From Pseudomonas sp. B28(2017) (GTDB lineage Bacteria > Pseudomonadota > Gammaproteobacteria > Pseudomonadales > Pseudomonadaceae), in NCBI RefSeq assembly GCF_002113025.1, contig NZ_NEJH01000009.1, positions 62,001-126,000 of the forward strand: a stretch of 64,000 nucleotides of DNA, read 5' to 3'. The notes beneath the pieces were generated by a model. That model was given only the letters and a program-made list of their open reading frames with translations, ran no database searches and had not been told where the DNA came from. The position numbers were made by a program, and so were the translations under genes. Below are positions 44,219 through 52,974 of this stretch, piece by piece. Position 1 is the first letter of the stretch. Each line of letters opens with the position of its first letter.

Positions 44219-45058
44219 TCAACCGGTCGATGCAACAGATTGGCCGTGATCCGCATTCCAATGTTCGTAGGCTTGCATCATCCTTTGCTTGGTCGATAAA
44301 TCGGCAGGTATCAAATGTTCGATTCGCAGTGACTCTACGGTGATGTCCAGGGGCATGCCGAAGGTCGTGAAGGTGGAGAGAAAGCTCAACTCGCCATCTG
44401 CGGTGCACACACGCGTCAGCAGCACAGGGCTGGCAGTCGGTGCCTGCAAGGCAATACCCGGAGGCGGAAGACTGTTCAGGCGCTCTGCGAGCGTAGGATT
44501 GCTGACTGACTCCCTGGAGGCGCGTTGCCACGCAGCAGCACGGATCTCCTGTGCATTGGCCAACCGATCACCCAAGCCGCCGGGGCTGAGCAGTGTTTCC
44601 AGAAGGTTGAGGCGTGATGCCACGTCCTGTGCCACGCCCGCCATCGCCAACAGCAGTCCCGTGCTCACGTTGGCGGCAGTGATATCCCAGTTGCTGTCGA
44701 TAACGATGGCAGGCGCCGGATTGTTCGCATGCAAGATATGATCGATGGCCGCGTGAACCACATCCAAGGCAGGGGCATCGAGCGGCGTTGCTGCGTAACG
44801 TGGCGCGTATCCAGCGGCAAGAAATACTTCGTTGCAGTGATCCAGCGGTGCACCTAGGGCCGAAAGTATGGCGTGCAAGGTACTGGTGCTCGCTTTGGCG
44901 CGGCCGGTTTCGACGCAGCTGAGGTGGCGCTGCGAAACCCCGGCCATGAGTGCAAGATCGAGCTGGCTGAGCCCTGCCTGCCGACGCAGGTGGCGCACGT
45001 GCTGGCCCGCCGTTATGGCCGGCGGGGGATGTTTATGATGGAACAGGTGATTACTCAT
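44219..45058 (-). CDS. XRE-family HTH regulator with MmyB-like ligand domain
   Basis: 279 residues. The N-terminal HTH (about 18-72) reads HVRHLRRQAGLSQLDLALMA, then GVSQRHLSCVETGRAKASTS; the rest is the MmyB-like PAS-type ligand domain (WDITAANVSTGLLLAMAGVA). The last eight residues, GQSVASTG, and the stop lie in sequence shared with IS30 ends (44219-44243), so the original C-terminus was probably replaced by IS-derived codons. It is divergent from two membrane genes, with a perfect inverted repeat between. Confidence 0.85.
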   Translation of the reverse strand: MSNHLFHHKHPPPAITAGQHVRHLRRQAGLSQLDLALMAGVSQRHLSCVETGRAKASTSTLHAILSALGAPLDHCNEVFLAAGYAPRYAATPLDAPALDVVHAAIDHILHANNPAPAIVIDSNWDITAANVSTGLLLAMAGVAQDVASRLNLLETLLSPGGLGDRLANAQEIRAAAWQRASRESVSNPTLAERLNSLPPPGIALQAPTASPVLLTRVCTADGELSFLSTFTTFGMPLDITVESLRIEHLIPADLSTKQRMMQAYEHWNADHGQSVASTG

Positions 45059-45086
45059 GCTTCGCCTCTGACATCCTTGTGCCTGG

Positions 45087-45113
45087 CCTCAATGACCTCA
45101 CAGGTCATTGAGG
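45087..45113. promoter_or_regulatory. Perfect 12-bp inverted repeat, candidate XRE operator
   Basis: CCTCAATGACCT (45087-45098) and AGGTCATTGAGG (45102-45113), no mismatches, 3-base spacer CAC. It sits 29 bp before the regulator's start and 52 bp before the divergent membrane gene, the expected position for an operator controlling both. Confidence 0.65.
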
Positions 45114-45164
45114 GTCAACAACCCTACCACTACTGTGCCAAGAAACCCTAGCAAGGACAGGACT

Positions 45165-45479
45165 ATGGCATTTCGCCTCATTGCTCTGGCATCGTTGGTG
45201 CCCTTTTCGATGTATACCGGCTGGACGATGCTGATTGCCGAACAGTCGCTAGTGGCCTTTGGGCTTGAGTTGATTTCGCGACCTGATACTGCCCAGTTGG
45301 TCATCGACTTGTACCTTATGGCAGCACTGGCCTGCATCTGGATGGCAAAAGACAACCGATCGCGAGATGGTTCACTCATTGACCTGCTTCCCTACCTGAT
45401 ACTGACTGCTGTATTCGTTTCCGTGGGGCCGCTGTTGTACCTCGTGGTCAAAGGCTTTAATAGGGAGCGCCAGGCATGA
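45165..45479 (+). CDS. Small membrane protein, three helices
   Basis: 104 residues from ATG 45165 (AAGGACAGG upstream). Predicted helices lie at about 4-30, 43-60 and 70-95. It resembles DUF2834-type small membrane proteins in size and layout, but no firm family is seen. Its last codons overlap the MAPEG gene (ATGA), so the two form an operon, probably controlled by the divergent XRE regulator. Confidence 0.65.
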   Translation: MAFRLIALASLVPFSMYTGWTMLIAEQSLVAFGLELISRPDTAQLVIDLYLMAALACIWMAKDNRSRDGSLIDLLPYLILTAVFVSVGPLLYLVVKGFNRERQA

Positions 45480-45904
45480 CCAGTGCTTTGACCGTCTACG
45501 CACTCTGCGTGGTTGTGCTGTTTCTCAAGATGTTCGCGGTCTCCTGTTACCAGGGCCTCTTCCGCATACGCTTCAGGGCATTCACGAACACAGAGGACGC
45601 CGCTGTTTTCAATCGAATCGCTTGTGAAAAGGAGCTTCCGCAAGTGACTCGCGCGGCAAGGGCCTGGGCGAACGACCTGGAAAGCATCCCGGCATTCTTC
45701 GCGCTGGGTGGGCTCGCCGTTGCCATGAATGCACCTGCATCCGTTACGGTAGGGTTGAGCGTTCTGTTCACCCTCGCCAGAGTCCTGCACACGTTGGCAT
45801 ACCTGAAGGGCGTCCAGCCTTGGCGCACCGTTTTCTATGGTGTTGGGATCCTGTGTCTCTTGGGCTTCTGCGCGACGATCGCCATTAATGTGGTGATGTC
45901 ATGA
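45476..45904 (+). CDS. MAPEG-family membrane protein
   Basis: 142 residues with four helices. The MAPEG pattern is clear: RFRAFTNTEDAAVFNRIACE, then ARAWANDLESIPAFFALGGL (the ND-E segment of glutathione-binding members) and LARVLHTLAYLKGVQPWRTV. The family comprises microsomal prostaglandin-E-synthase/glutathione-transferase-like proteins of the inner membrane. It is translationally coupled to the preceding small membrane protein. Confidence 0.85.
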   Translation: MTSALTVYALCVVVLFLKMFAVSCYQGLFRIRFRAFTNTEDAAVFNRIACEKELPQVTRAARAWANDLESIPAFFALGGLAVAMNAPASVTVGLSVLFTLARVLHTLAYLKGVQPWRTVFYGVGILCLLGFCATIAINVVMS

Positions 45905-45950
45905 TCGGACGGGCCATGGCTTTGCCTTCGTTGAGTGTACGTCCGCTATG

Positions 45951-46070
45951 GCTCCAGGCTGTGTGAAAACGTTTTAGAGCAGGTTTGACGTACCAGCGTG
46001 CAAAAAAGGCGCTTTAACCAGCCAATGAGCAGGCAGTTTGGGCGGACCGACTTGTTCAACAGAATCGGCC
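45951..46070. mobile_element. Chimera of two miniature-element families
   Basis: Bases 45951-45988 match the left end of family B (CCAGGCTGTGTGAAAACG, then AGAGCAGGTTTGAC as at 49493-49529). Bases about 45989-46070 match the right end of family A (AGCGTGCAAAAAAGGCG, then CTTGTTCAACAGAATCGGCC). Neither element is complete. Confidence 0.65.
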
Positions 46071-46161
46071 AATAGCGTAGATGACGGGAACGCTATTGCT
46101 CTATGGGTGAGCTATGGGTCGTTTGCAGCCTATCTGCGACAGGCAGAAATCGGCTGTGGAT

Positions 46162-46359
46162 TCAACCGGTCGACGCAACAGATTGGCTAAATCGTTCAGC
46201 GGGCGTTTCGTAGTTCAGTGTTTTCCGAGGACAGCTGTTCAGCTGCCTTGCCACTTCATTGAGCGTGGCTTGCGAGTGCTCCGCCAGGTCGGTCCCTTTC
46301 GGGAAGTACTGCCTTAACAACCCGTTGGTGTTCTCATTCGATCCCCGTTCCCAGGCACC
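46162..46359 (-). mobile_element. C-terminal fragment of an IS30-family transposase
   Basis: The minus frame reads WERGSNENTNGLLRQYFPKG, then TDLAEHSQATLNEVARQLNS and PRKTLNYETPAERFSQSVAS to the stop at 46162-46164. The WERGxNENxNG and PRKTLxYxTPxE motifs are diagnostic of IS30 transposases and include the last catalytic Glu. The N-terminal three quarters are missing. It abuts the 3-prime end of the GGDEF-EAL gene. Confidence 0.85.
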
Positions 46360-46366
46360 TACGAAG

Positions 46367-48877
46367 TTAAGGCGATTTAGTCTTGGTCCTTGGGAAATCA
46401 GTGCTCGCCATTAATCTTTCGCGAACATACTCCTCAAATTGTTCGGCTGGCAGTGGCGGGGAAAACAGGAAGCCCTGGTAGGTCTGGCAGCCATGCTTGA
46501 CCAGAAAGGTACGCTGAGCTTCTGTCTCCACACCTTCTGCAATCACCGAAAGCCCCAATATCTGGCTCAGGCTCACAATCGCGCAGGCGATGGCGGCGTC
46601 GTTGGGATCAACCAGCACATCTCTGATGAAGGACTGGTCGATCTTGAGTTGATCCAGCGGAAGGCTCTTCAGGTATGACAGTGACGAGTAGCCGGTTCCG
46701 AAATCATCCAGTGAAAGGCCTATGCCGATCTCTTTCAACTCGATCATTTTGGCGACAGTACCTTCCATATCCTCTATCAGCAGGCCTTCGGTCAGTTCCA
46801 GTTTCAATTTCTTCGGATCGGCCCCTGTGTGTCTCAGTACTTGCAGTACCTCCTCGACGAAGTCCGGATGGTGAAACTGGCGGGCGCTGACATTCACAGC
46901 CATACCCAGTCGGGCGGTTTCCGAATGCTTTGCCCAGGCAACCAGCCGAGTGCAGGCTGCCTGCAGCGCCCAACGGCCTAACGGCAGAATCAACCCCGTT
47001 TCCTCTGCCAATGGAATGAACTCGCCTGGAAACACGACTCCGCGCTCAGGATTCTGCCATCTCATCAGTGCCTCTGCGCCAATGATACGGCCCTCACTAT
47101 TCACCTGCGGCTGGTAATGAAGAAGGAATTCGTTGTCCTGCAAGCCTTGGCGCAAGTCTACTTCCAGTCTGGCGCGTGCCGTGGCAACCGCCTGCATTTC
47201 CGGATCGAAGAAGCGCATGGTATTGCGGCCCGCCGCCTTGGCGCGATACATCGCCAGGTCAGCGCGCTTCATAATATCGTCCGCTGTGCTCAGCTGCCCC
47301 TGGAACAGCGCAATGCCGAGGCTGGGGGTGCTGTGGTGCTCATATCCATCCAACTGGTAGGAAATGTTCAGAGAGTTGAGAATCTTTTCACCAATAGCCT
47401 TGGCCTGGATAGCTGCTTCTGGAGGATTCTCATTAAGGCCATCCATCAGGACGACGAATTCGTCTCCGCCCAGGCGAGCCACGGTGTCGCTCTCGCGTAT
47501 GCAGCCGCAAAGGCGCAGAGCAACTTGTTGCAGCAACATGTCGCCTCTGTCATGCCCCAGCGTGTCGTTCAGTGCCTTGAAGTTATCCAGGTCAATGAGA
47601 ATTATCCCGCTCGTATGCAGGCTACGGGAGCTGCCCGCCAGCAGATGCTGTAACCGGTCCAACATGAGCCGCCTGTTGGCCAGCCCGGTCAACTGATCGT
47701 AGAAGGCCAAACGCTGGACCTCTTGCTCAGCGGTCTTACGGTGGGTGATGTCAGTATTGATCGACAGAACGGATTGCGGCTGGCCATCATCGTCTCGCAC
47801 CAGGGTTCGATGACTTTCGAGCGTGATGGTGCAGCCATCCCGGCGTCGAAGTGTAACTTCGTCCGCCCAGTCACCCGTTTCTATCAGGCTGTTGGTGGCC
47901 GCATTGAAAGCGGCGCTACCCTGGTAGATCAACTCCTGCGCCGATTTGCCGAGTGCCTCCTCCTTTGACAGACCGTAGAGACGCTCGGCACTCTTGTTCC
48001 AGTACAGGATGCGGTTATCCATCCCGTGAACGACAATGGCGTCCTGGGCCTTGTCCAGCAGCGATGCTTGCTGGCGGGCCTGCTTCTCGCTTTCGCGCAG
48101 CACTGCCAGATAACCTTCCCTTTCGGCTGCTTGCGACTCCATTTCGCGCCTGATCTTGCCCCCGTAGATAACGGCCGCACTGACCATCAGTAGCACGAAC
48201 ACCATGATCGCGTATTCGACCCGGCGCAGTTCTTCGACCGACTCAAGCTCCTCCTCCAGGAGCTTGCTTTGAATCAGGCCAACGCGATCGCGCACGGTAC
48301 TGAGTGAGGCGAGCAACAGGGCAAACTTCCTGTCCATCGTTGCCATGCGTTTGCCGGCATTATCCGACTGCCCCTCCCTGAAGTAGGAAAAGATCAGCAA
48401 GGCCTCGTTCACCATTTCGACCATCGCGGCATCAATTGCACCCACCTCATCCTTCAATGCAAGGGTAAAGGCTTGTATATCTGCACTGTGTTCAGCCTCA
48501 TTGGCGATCCGTACTTCCAACTGTTTTTTGGCCATTGCCAAATGCTCGCTGAAGGCGCGCAAGGCTTCATTCATGTTCCGCGATTCGGCTTCAACATTAT
48601 GTGTATCGAACACATTATTGCCCGGCGCATTGACTGTGGAAGCGAGGCTGCCCAGCGTTGAATAGCTCGACAGCTGTTGGACCCACGACTGGTTTGCCTT
48701 GATGGAGCGGTGATAGGTATCGACGATCAGGTGATTCAATAGCACGCTCAGCACAACAACCAGCACGTCGAATCCCGCAAGAAAAAAGTACATGCGGTGC
48801 CATTTGGTCGAGCGCGGCTTATTTGAACGGGTGGGTATGGCTTGCTTTGCGGCGCTTTTATTCCTGAAAAAATCCAT
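46367..48877 (-). CDS. Membrane PAS-GGDEF-EAL c-di-GMP protein
   Basis: 836 residues from ATG 48877, eight bases after GGAG. Two membrane helices (about 22-43 and 203-222) flank a helical periplasmic sensor. A PAS domain follows (about 255-370, AQDAIVVHGMDNRILYWNKS), then GGDEF (about 390-550, intact RLGGDEFVVL) and EAL (about 565-820, intact EALMRW with DDFGTGYSSLSYLKSLPLDQ). Both cyclase and phosphodiesterase motifs look functional. The tail (TKTKSP) ends eight bases from the IS30 fragment and may have been altered by that insertion. Confidence 0.9.
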   Translation of the reverse strand: MDFFRNKSAAKQAIPTRSNKPRSTKWHRMYFFLAGFDVLVVVLSVLLNHLIVDTYHRSIKANQSWVQQLSSYSTLGSLASTVNAPGNNVFDTHNVEAESRNMNEALRAFSEHLAMAKKQLEVRIANEAEHSADIQAFTLALKDEVGAIDAAMVEMVNEALLIFSYFREGQSDNAGKRMATMDRKFALLLASLSTVRDRVGLIQSKLLEEELESVEELRRVEYAIMVFVLLMVSAAVIYGGKIRREMESQAAEREGYLAVLRESEKQARQQASLLDKAQDAIVVHGMDNRILYWNKSAERLYGLSKEEALGKSAQELIYQGSAAFNAATNSLIETGDWADEVTLRRRDGCTITLESHRTLVRDDDGQPQSVLSINTDITHRKTAEQEVQRLAFYDQLTGLANRRLMLDRLQHLLAGSSRSLHTSGIILIDLDNFKALNDTLGHDRGDMLLQQVALRLCGCIRESDTVARLGGDEFVVLMDGLNENPPEAAIQAKAIGEKILNSLNISYQLDGYEHHSTPSLGIALFQGQLSTADDIMKRADLAMYRAKAAGRNTMRFFDPEMQAVATARARLEVDLRQGLQDNEFLLHYQPQVNSEGRIIGAEALMRWQNPERGVVFPGEFIPLAEETGLILPLGRWALQAACTRLVAWAKHSETARLGMAVNVSARQFHHPDFVEEVLQVLRHTGADPKKLKLELTEGLLIEDMEGTVAKMIELKEIGIGLSLDDFGTGYSSLSYLKSLPLDQLKIDQSFIRDVLVDPNDAAIACAIVSLSQILGLSVIAEGVETEAQRTFLVKHGCQTYQGFLFSPPLPAEQFEEYVRERLMASTDFPRTKTKSP

Positions 48878-48989
48878 TTCACAATCTCCAAACATAATCC
48901 TTCTAAATTGACCAATAGAAGCGGTATTCGGAAACCCATTAACCTTTTGTGCCGACACCTGAACCTGAGAACACACCACACGTAGCATT

Positions 48990-49489
48990 AGCCAAAATTT
49001 TTCTCTGTTCTGGATTCACGCTGGTTTTCGTGAGTGAAGCTCCCGAGACAAGCAATAGCTACCGAAGCTATACGTCTTAAGTGTCACGCCAACCAACTAT
49101 TCGACACTAAGCAATGCATTTGGCGATGCTAATTTCATGGTGAAATTTTTTACTCTCGGAAGCAGTCTCTTAACATTTCGACGATAAAACGAAATCATTT
49201 TCATTTGTCGTGTTTGACATCATCTTTTCAGGTTAGTCCAAACCCTGCACCTGCAGGTGCAGGGTTTGCTCCATGCCTTCCCGAGTGTCGTTGCGGATTT
49301 GCACCCCTGAACTGGATGCTTCACGCAGAATAGTCGGGTGACATAGGGCACGTTGCGGGTCATTTCCGCGCAGCCTGCCGGACTGCCTGATCAGTTTCGA
49401 CAGCAGACCAAGCATAGCCACTAATTTGCCATTATTCTGTTCGCCGACTGCTCCAGGTCGGTAGCAGCCCTTGATGGTCGGCAGCTTTC
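48990..49489. other. Upstream region of the GGDEF-EAL gene and gene-poor stretch
   Basis: AT-rich to about 49225, likely containing the promoter of the minus-strand gene. A minus frame at 49233-49421 (62 codons) has protein-like composition but no recognised family and no visible start signal. The 30-bp palindrome at 49239 lies inside it. Confidence 0.35.
49239..49268. repeat. Perfect 30-bp palindrome
   Basis: The left half CAAACCCTGCACCTG (49239-49253) is exactly mirrored by the right half with no loop. The absence of a loop favours a dimeric protein site or replication hotspot rather than a terminator, though the transcribed form could still fold. Confidence 0.6.
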
Positions 49490-49654
49490 GGCCCAGGCTG
49501 TGTGAAAACGTTTTAGAGCAGGTTTGACAGTCAGAACTGGAACGAAAATCGCGTTTCTACGCAAATTTCCGATCGGTGATGAACTAAACGCCGACAGATT
49601 TTACGTAGCAATGCAGACTACAAAACGGTGCATGCGTTTCACACAGCCTGGGCC
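49490..49654. mobile_element. Miniature inverted-repeat element, family B copy 2
   Basis: 165 bp with terminal repeats GGCCCAGGCTGTGTGAAAAC on the left and CGTTTCACACAGCCTGGGCC on the right, essentially perfect over about 20 bp. Non-coding. Homologous ends occur at 25002-25168 and 45951-45988. Confidence 0.75.
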
Positions 49655-49909
49655 AAAAGCGACCATCGAATGTCCACTTATTCAGGGGCGACTCACAAAC
49701 AGGATTGGCCATATAGGGTATAGGGACAGTCGAAACACGCATCGGTCGACCGCGCCAGCTGTATACCGGTTTGAAGAAACGCGACTATCCGGCCTGTTCA
49801 GCCCCATAAAAGATCATAGTGCCACTACCTGACGCCAGGTAACACCATGACCCCGAGCGCTAGGGACAGGCGCTCCACTCCCTGTAGCGCCCCCCTCATA
49901 TAGCCCCGC

Positions 49910-50839
49910 TCACAAAGCATTCATTTCAGCAATATCACGCACCACCTGATCTGCAGAGCGGTCGAACATCGCCTGCTCCTGCGCATCCAGAGACAACTCG
50001 ATCACCCGCGCAACCCCATCCTCTGCCAGCACACAGGGGACACCCATGGCAATACCTGTTCGCCCGTACTCGCCCTCGAGAATCGCGACCGTCGGCAAAA
50101 TGCGGTTTCGCCCATTGGCGATAGCATCCACCATCTCTGCAATTGCCACGCCCGGCGCATCGCAGGCGCTCCCCACCTTCTTCAAACCCAGAATCTCGCC
50201 GCCACCCTGTCGTGTGCGCTCTACAATCCGCTCTATCTGCTGATTGGACAGGAAGTGAGACAGCGGCACCGAACCGACCGTACAGTATCGCATCAGCGGC
50301 ACCATGCTATCGCCATGCCCTCCCAGCACCAGCGCCGTGATATCCCGAGCAGAAAACCCTGTCTCCTCGGCAATGAAACACTTCATGCGCGCTGTATCCA
50401 GTACCCCCGCCTGCCCGAACACCCTGTTACGTCCCAGCCCACTGAGACACCAAGCCCGATAGGTCAGCACATCGACCGGGTTCGACACCACCAACACCGT
50501 CGCCGCCGGAGCATGACGATTAATGTCCAGCATGATGCTATCGAGAATTGGCAGATTGATACTCAATACATCCTGACGCGACTGACCAGGCTTGCGGGGC
50601 ACACCCGCCGTAATCACCACCAGGTCAGAATTTTGCAGCAATTCGGCATTGGGCCCGCCGTAAACCCTGGTATCAGAACCTGACTCAACTGCCGCCTGCC
50701 AGACGTCCAACGCCTTGCCCTGTGCCAACTCACCCTGCACATCAATCAACATCAACTCACGACAGAACTCTTCCCGGGCGATGATCTGAGCCGCCGCCTC
50801 ACCCACCACACCGGCACCCACAATTGATAGTTTGTTCAC
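49910..50839 (-). CDS. mdh: Malate dehydrogenase (LDH-like MDH type)
   Basis: 309 residues from GTG 50839, preceded by GGGAGG. NAD-dependent 2-hydroxyacid dehydrogenase: GAGVVG at residues 8-13, LVVITAGVPRKPGQSRQDVL with Arg in the substrate loop, NPVDVLTYRAWCLSGLGRNR, and the catalytic His in LGGHGDSMVPLMRY. The Arg at the specificity position (RKPGQSR) indicates malate rather than lactate. It is a single gene. Pseudomonas usually relies on malate:quinone oxidoreductase, so a soluble MDH here may be acquired. Confidence 0.85.
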   Translation of the reverse strand: MNKLSIVGAGVVGEAAAQIIAREEFCRELMLIDVQGELAQGKALDVWQAAVESGSDTRVYGGPNAELLQNSDLVVITAGVPRKPGQSRQDVLSINLPILDSIMLDINRHAPAATVLVVSNPVDVLTYRAWCLSGLGRNRVFGQAGVLDTARMKCFIAEETGFSARDITALVLGGHGDSMVPLMRYCTVGSVPLSHFLSNQQIERIVERTRQGGGEILGLKKVGSACDAPGVAIAEMVDAIANGRNRILPTVAILEGEYGRTGIAMGVPCVLAEDGVARVIELSLDAQEQAMFDRSADQVVRDIAEMNAL

Positions 50840-51018
50840 CTCACACCTCCCTGCGGCTCGCGCCACCAGCAACACGTCCGCCTATACAGAGAAGTATTAC
50901 CCGCTAATGCTAAAAGACCACCCGAAGGTGGCCTGTAGTTGTTTTACCTGCTTTTCGCCCTTCCCATGCGGCATTAGCGGACTGCTCCAGATCTATCGCA
51001 GCCCTTTGCAATCGTCCG

Positions 51019-51070
51019 CAATGGGTCGACTTAAGCCGGTCACGACCGGCTGAGACCGGCCGGAAGCGAC
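51019..51070. repeat. Dispersed repeat with CAATGGGTCGA arm and hairpin
   Basis: CAATGGGTCGACTTAAG (51019-51035) recurs inverted at 25875-25889. A hairpin GCCGGTC (51035-51041) facing GACCGGC (51044-51050) follows. Non-coding. Confidence 0.5.
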
Positions 51071-51186
51071 AATCTCTCATTCTCTTCCGTGTAGGGAGCA
51101 CAACCTGGACAAAAGCACTACCTACCATACACTTTGCAAACAAAGGCACGTTTTTGTTTTCTGGCTAGCTAGCCTAGGTTAGGCCT

Positions 51187-51696
51187 ATGAATCCTCGCTA
51201 TCACGAGATACACCGGGCCGAGATCAAACGACGGCTGTATCGCTACGCCGATCAACAGTGGGATGCTCTTCTTGGTGCATTCGCCACAAGCATTATCCTT
51301 GCGGGCTTTGGGGTCAGTTTCTTTTTTTCGCCCATACCAGGAAGCTGGATTATAGGATTCGTATTCTTTTCCTTGAGTGCACTTTTTTTCGCCATGTATA
51401 AGTGGTTGCTTCGTACCCTGAGAAAGCGGGAAATAGACAGCGGATGGCTCAATACATCTGATCAATTAATTTTCATACTGCTTACTTGTCTGGCTATATT
51501 TTTATCTGACACTAATGAATGGATCTATTTTTTCGTCTTTCTTTGCGCAAGTGCATACAGTACTTGGCGTCTACGACAGAACCTGCGAACTCATTTGATG
51601 CGCTACTATTTTCGCGAAGCGCGCGAGTACATTCGAGAGGTAGAACGGTACAGCCCTCGCCCTAAACGCTCAACCGTGCTGAAAGCGCCACCATAG
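51187..51696 (+). CDS. Hypothetical four-helix membrane protein
   Basis: 169 residues. Predicted helices at about 28-48, 52-73, 92-106 and 111-126, flanked by basic termini (RRLYRYADQQWDALLGAFAT at the start, YFREAREYIREVERYSPRPK at the end). Lower GC and different codon use from the core genes suggest acquisition. No family is recognised. A miniature element lies 50 bp downstream. Confidence 0.6.
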   Translation: MNPRYHEIHRAEIKRRLYRYADQQWDALLGAFATSIILAGFGVSFFFSPIPGSWIIGFVFFSLSALFFAMYKWLLRTLRKREIDSGWLNTSDQLIFILLTCLAIFLSDTNEWIYFFVFLCASAYSTWRLRQNLRTHLMRYYFREAREYIREVERYSPRPKRSTVLKAPP

Positions 51697-51745
51697 GGAA
51701 GGAGTACTTTGGTTCGCAAGCTGACCTTTTTGACCGGCAGCAACA

Positions 51746-51931
51746 GGCCGATTCTGTTGAAAAAGTCGACCATGGTTTGCGCAGCAGAAAAGTACGCGTC
51801 CGAGATTGAAATCTTTACTTTCGGCAGAGGCTTCCGGACTCAGATTTCACGTAGCAGTGTGCAAAAAAGGCGTTTTAACCAGTCAATGACCAGGCTGTTT
51901 GGGCGAACCGACTTTTTCAACAGAATCGGCC
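51746..51931. mobile_element. Miniature inverted-repeat element, family A copy 1
   Basis: 186 bp with perfect terminal repeats: GGCCGATTCTGTTGAAAAAG and onward to CG on the left, mirrored at 51909-51931. The interior contains CGAGATTGAAATCTTTAC and CAGTCAATGACCAGGCTG. Open frames through it are fortuitous. Confidence 0.8.
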
Positions 51932-52144
51932 AATAGCAGACCTCGGGCGCGCTGCTAGACTCCGCAATGAGGCCAAAGACAATGCCGCCATCCCTACTCG
52001 CCTCATTTCGTGTTTCTGGCGCGACACTCTAGCAAAACAGGGAGTTACGCTTGAGCAAGGAACGTTATGCGACAGAAACTACGGAAAATACTACGCTACT
52101 TCTGCCGTCTACTTATAGTTAGCCACCATCAACAAGGAAGCCTC

Positions 52145-52585
52145 ATGGAATCTCATAATCCCTACTCCCCACCCACCGCAGTGGTTCTCGAACTCAACGA
52201 ACAACCAACTGACGAAATGATAGAAAACCTACCGATTTCTGCAGCTTGGAAAGAGCGCTTCAAGGCAATCGCTCATGCAGGCGGGCCAAAGCTACCCAAC
52301 CTCAAAAATCTTCCAAAGCCGGAGCGAAGAAAAGCCTTCTCTTTTAACATATTGGCGTATCTCTTCGGCCCAATATATTACCTATCCAAAGGAATGTGGA
52401 AGAAATCAATCACATACTTAATCTTGTCAGTTGCCATTGTTATAGCCCTAAGCCTTCTTCTAGATTCGCTCGGATACCCCGAATTATCCAATGCCCTTAA
52501 ATATGGAGTAAGTACATTTTATGCACTCCGCGCAAACATAGACTTTTACAAAAAAACCGTCCTACATAGCAACGGATGGTGGTAA
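52145..52585 (+). CDS. DUF2628-type membrane protein
   Basis: 146 residues from ATG 52145 with AAGGAAG upstream; an earlier ATG at 52067 has no site. A polar N-terminal half contains AAWKERFKAIAHAGGPKLPN, followed by the family segment RRKAFSFNILAYLFGPIYYL and two to three membrane helices (about 72-125). DUF2628 proteins are small inner membrane proteins of unknown role. It is AT-rich compared with the core. Confidence 0.75.
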   Translation: MESHNPYSPPTAVVLELNEQPTDEMIENLPISAAWKERFKAIAHAGGPKLPNLKNLPKPERRKAFSFNILAYLFGPIYYLSKGMWKKSITYLILSVAIVIALSLLLDSLGYPELSNALKYGVSTFYALRANIDFYKKTVLHSNGWW

Positions 52586-52751
52586 CAGCTAACAATGCGC
52601 TCAACCACCGCTTACTTCGTTTGAAAACTGGGCGCATATTCATTTCTTCTACTCTAATCGGCCTCTCCAAGACGGCAGCCCTGGGTTTATTTCAGCCGAG
52701 TCCAGCAGACAGGCTTTGTCCGGCAGCTGCCTCTCGTCAACGTCAGTTTCC

Positions 52752-52936
52752 GGCCGATTCTGTTGAAAAAGTCGAGCATGGTTTCCGCAGCAGAAAAGTA
52801 TGCGTCCGAGATTGAAATCTTTACTTTCGGCAGACGCTTCCGGACTCAGGTTTCACGTAGCAGTGTGCAAATAGGTGTTTTAACCAGTCAATGACCAGGC
52901 TGTTTGGGCGAACTGACTTTTTCAACAGAATCGGTC
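52752..52936. mobile_element. Miniature inverted-repeat element, family A copy 2
   Basis: 185 bp, about 90 percent alike by eye to the copy at 51746-51931 and in the same orientation. The right terminal repeat has changes (GAATCGGTC instead of GAATCGGCC). The two copies flank the DUF2628 gene as direct repeats. Confidence 0.8.
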
Positions 52937-52974
52937 GGATGCAGCCCTTCACGACAGGCAGAAATCGGCCAGAA

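Noticed and set aside
51709..51936. Short open frame at a miniature element
   Set aside because: It lies almost entirely inside the family A repeat, whose copies are non-coding.
52588..52640. attC-like sequence (CTAACAATGCGCTCAA) after the DUF2628 gene
   Set aside because: The 5-prime core deviates from RYYYAAC and no matching GTTRRRY site or paired arms was found within a normal distance; no integrase is present.
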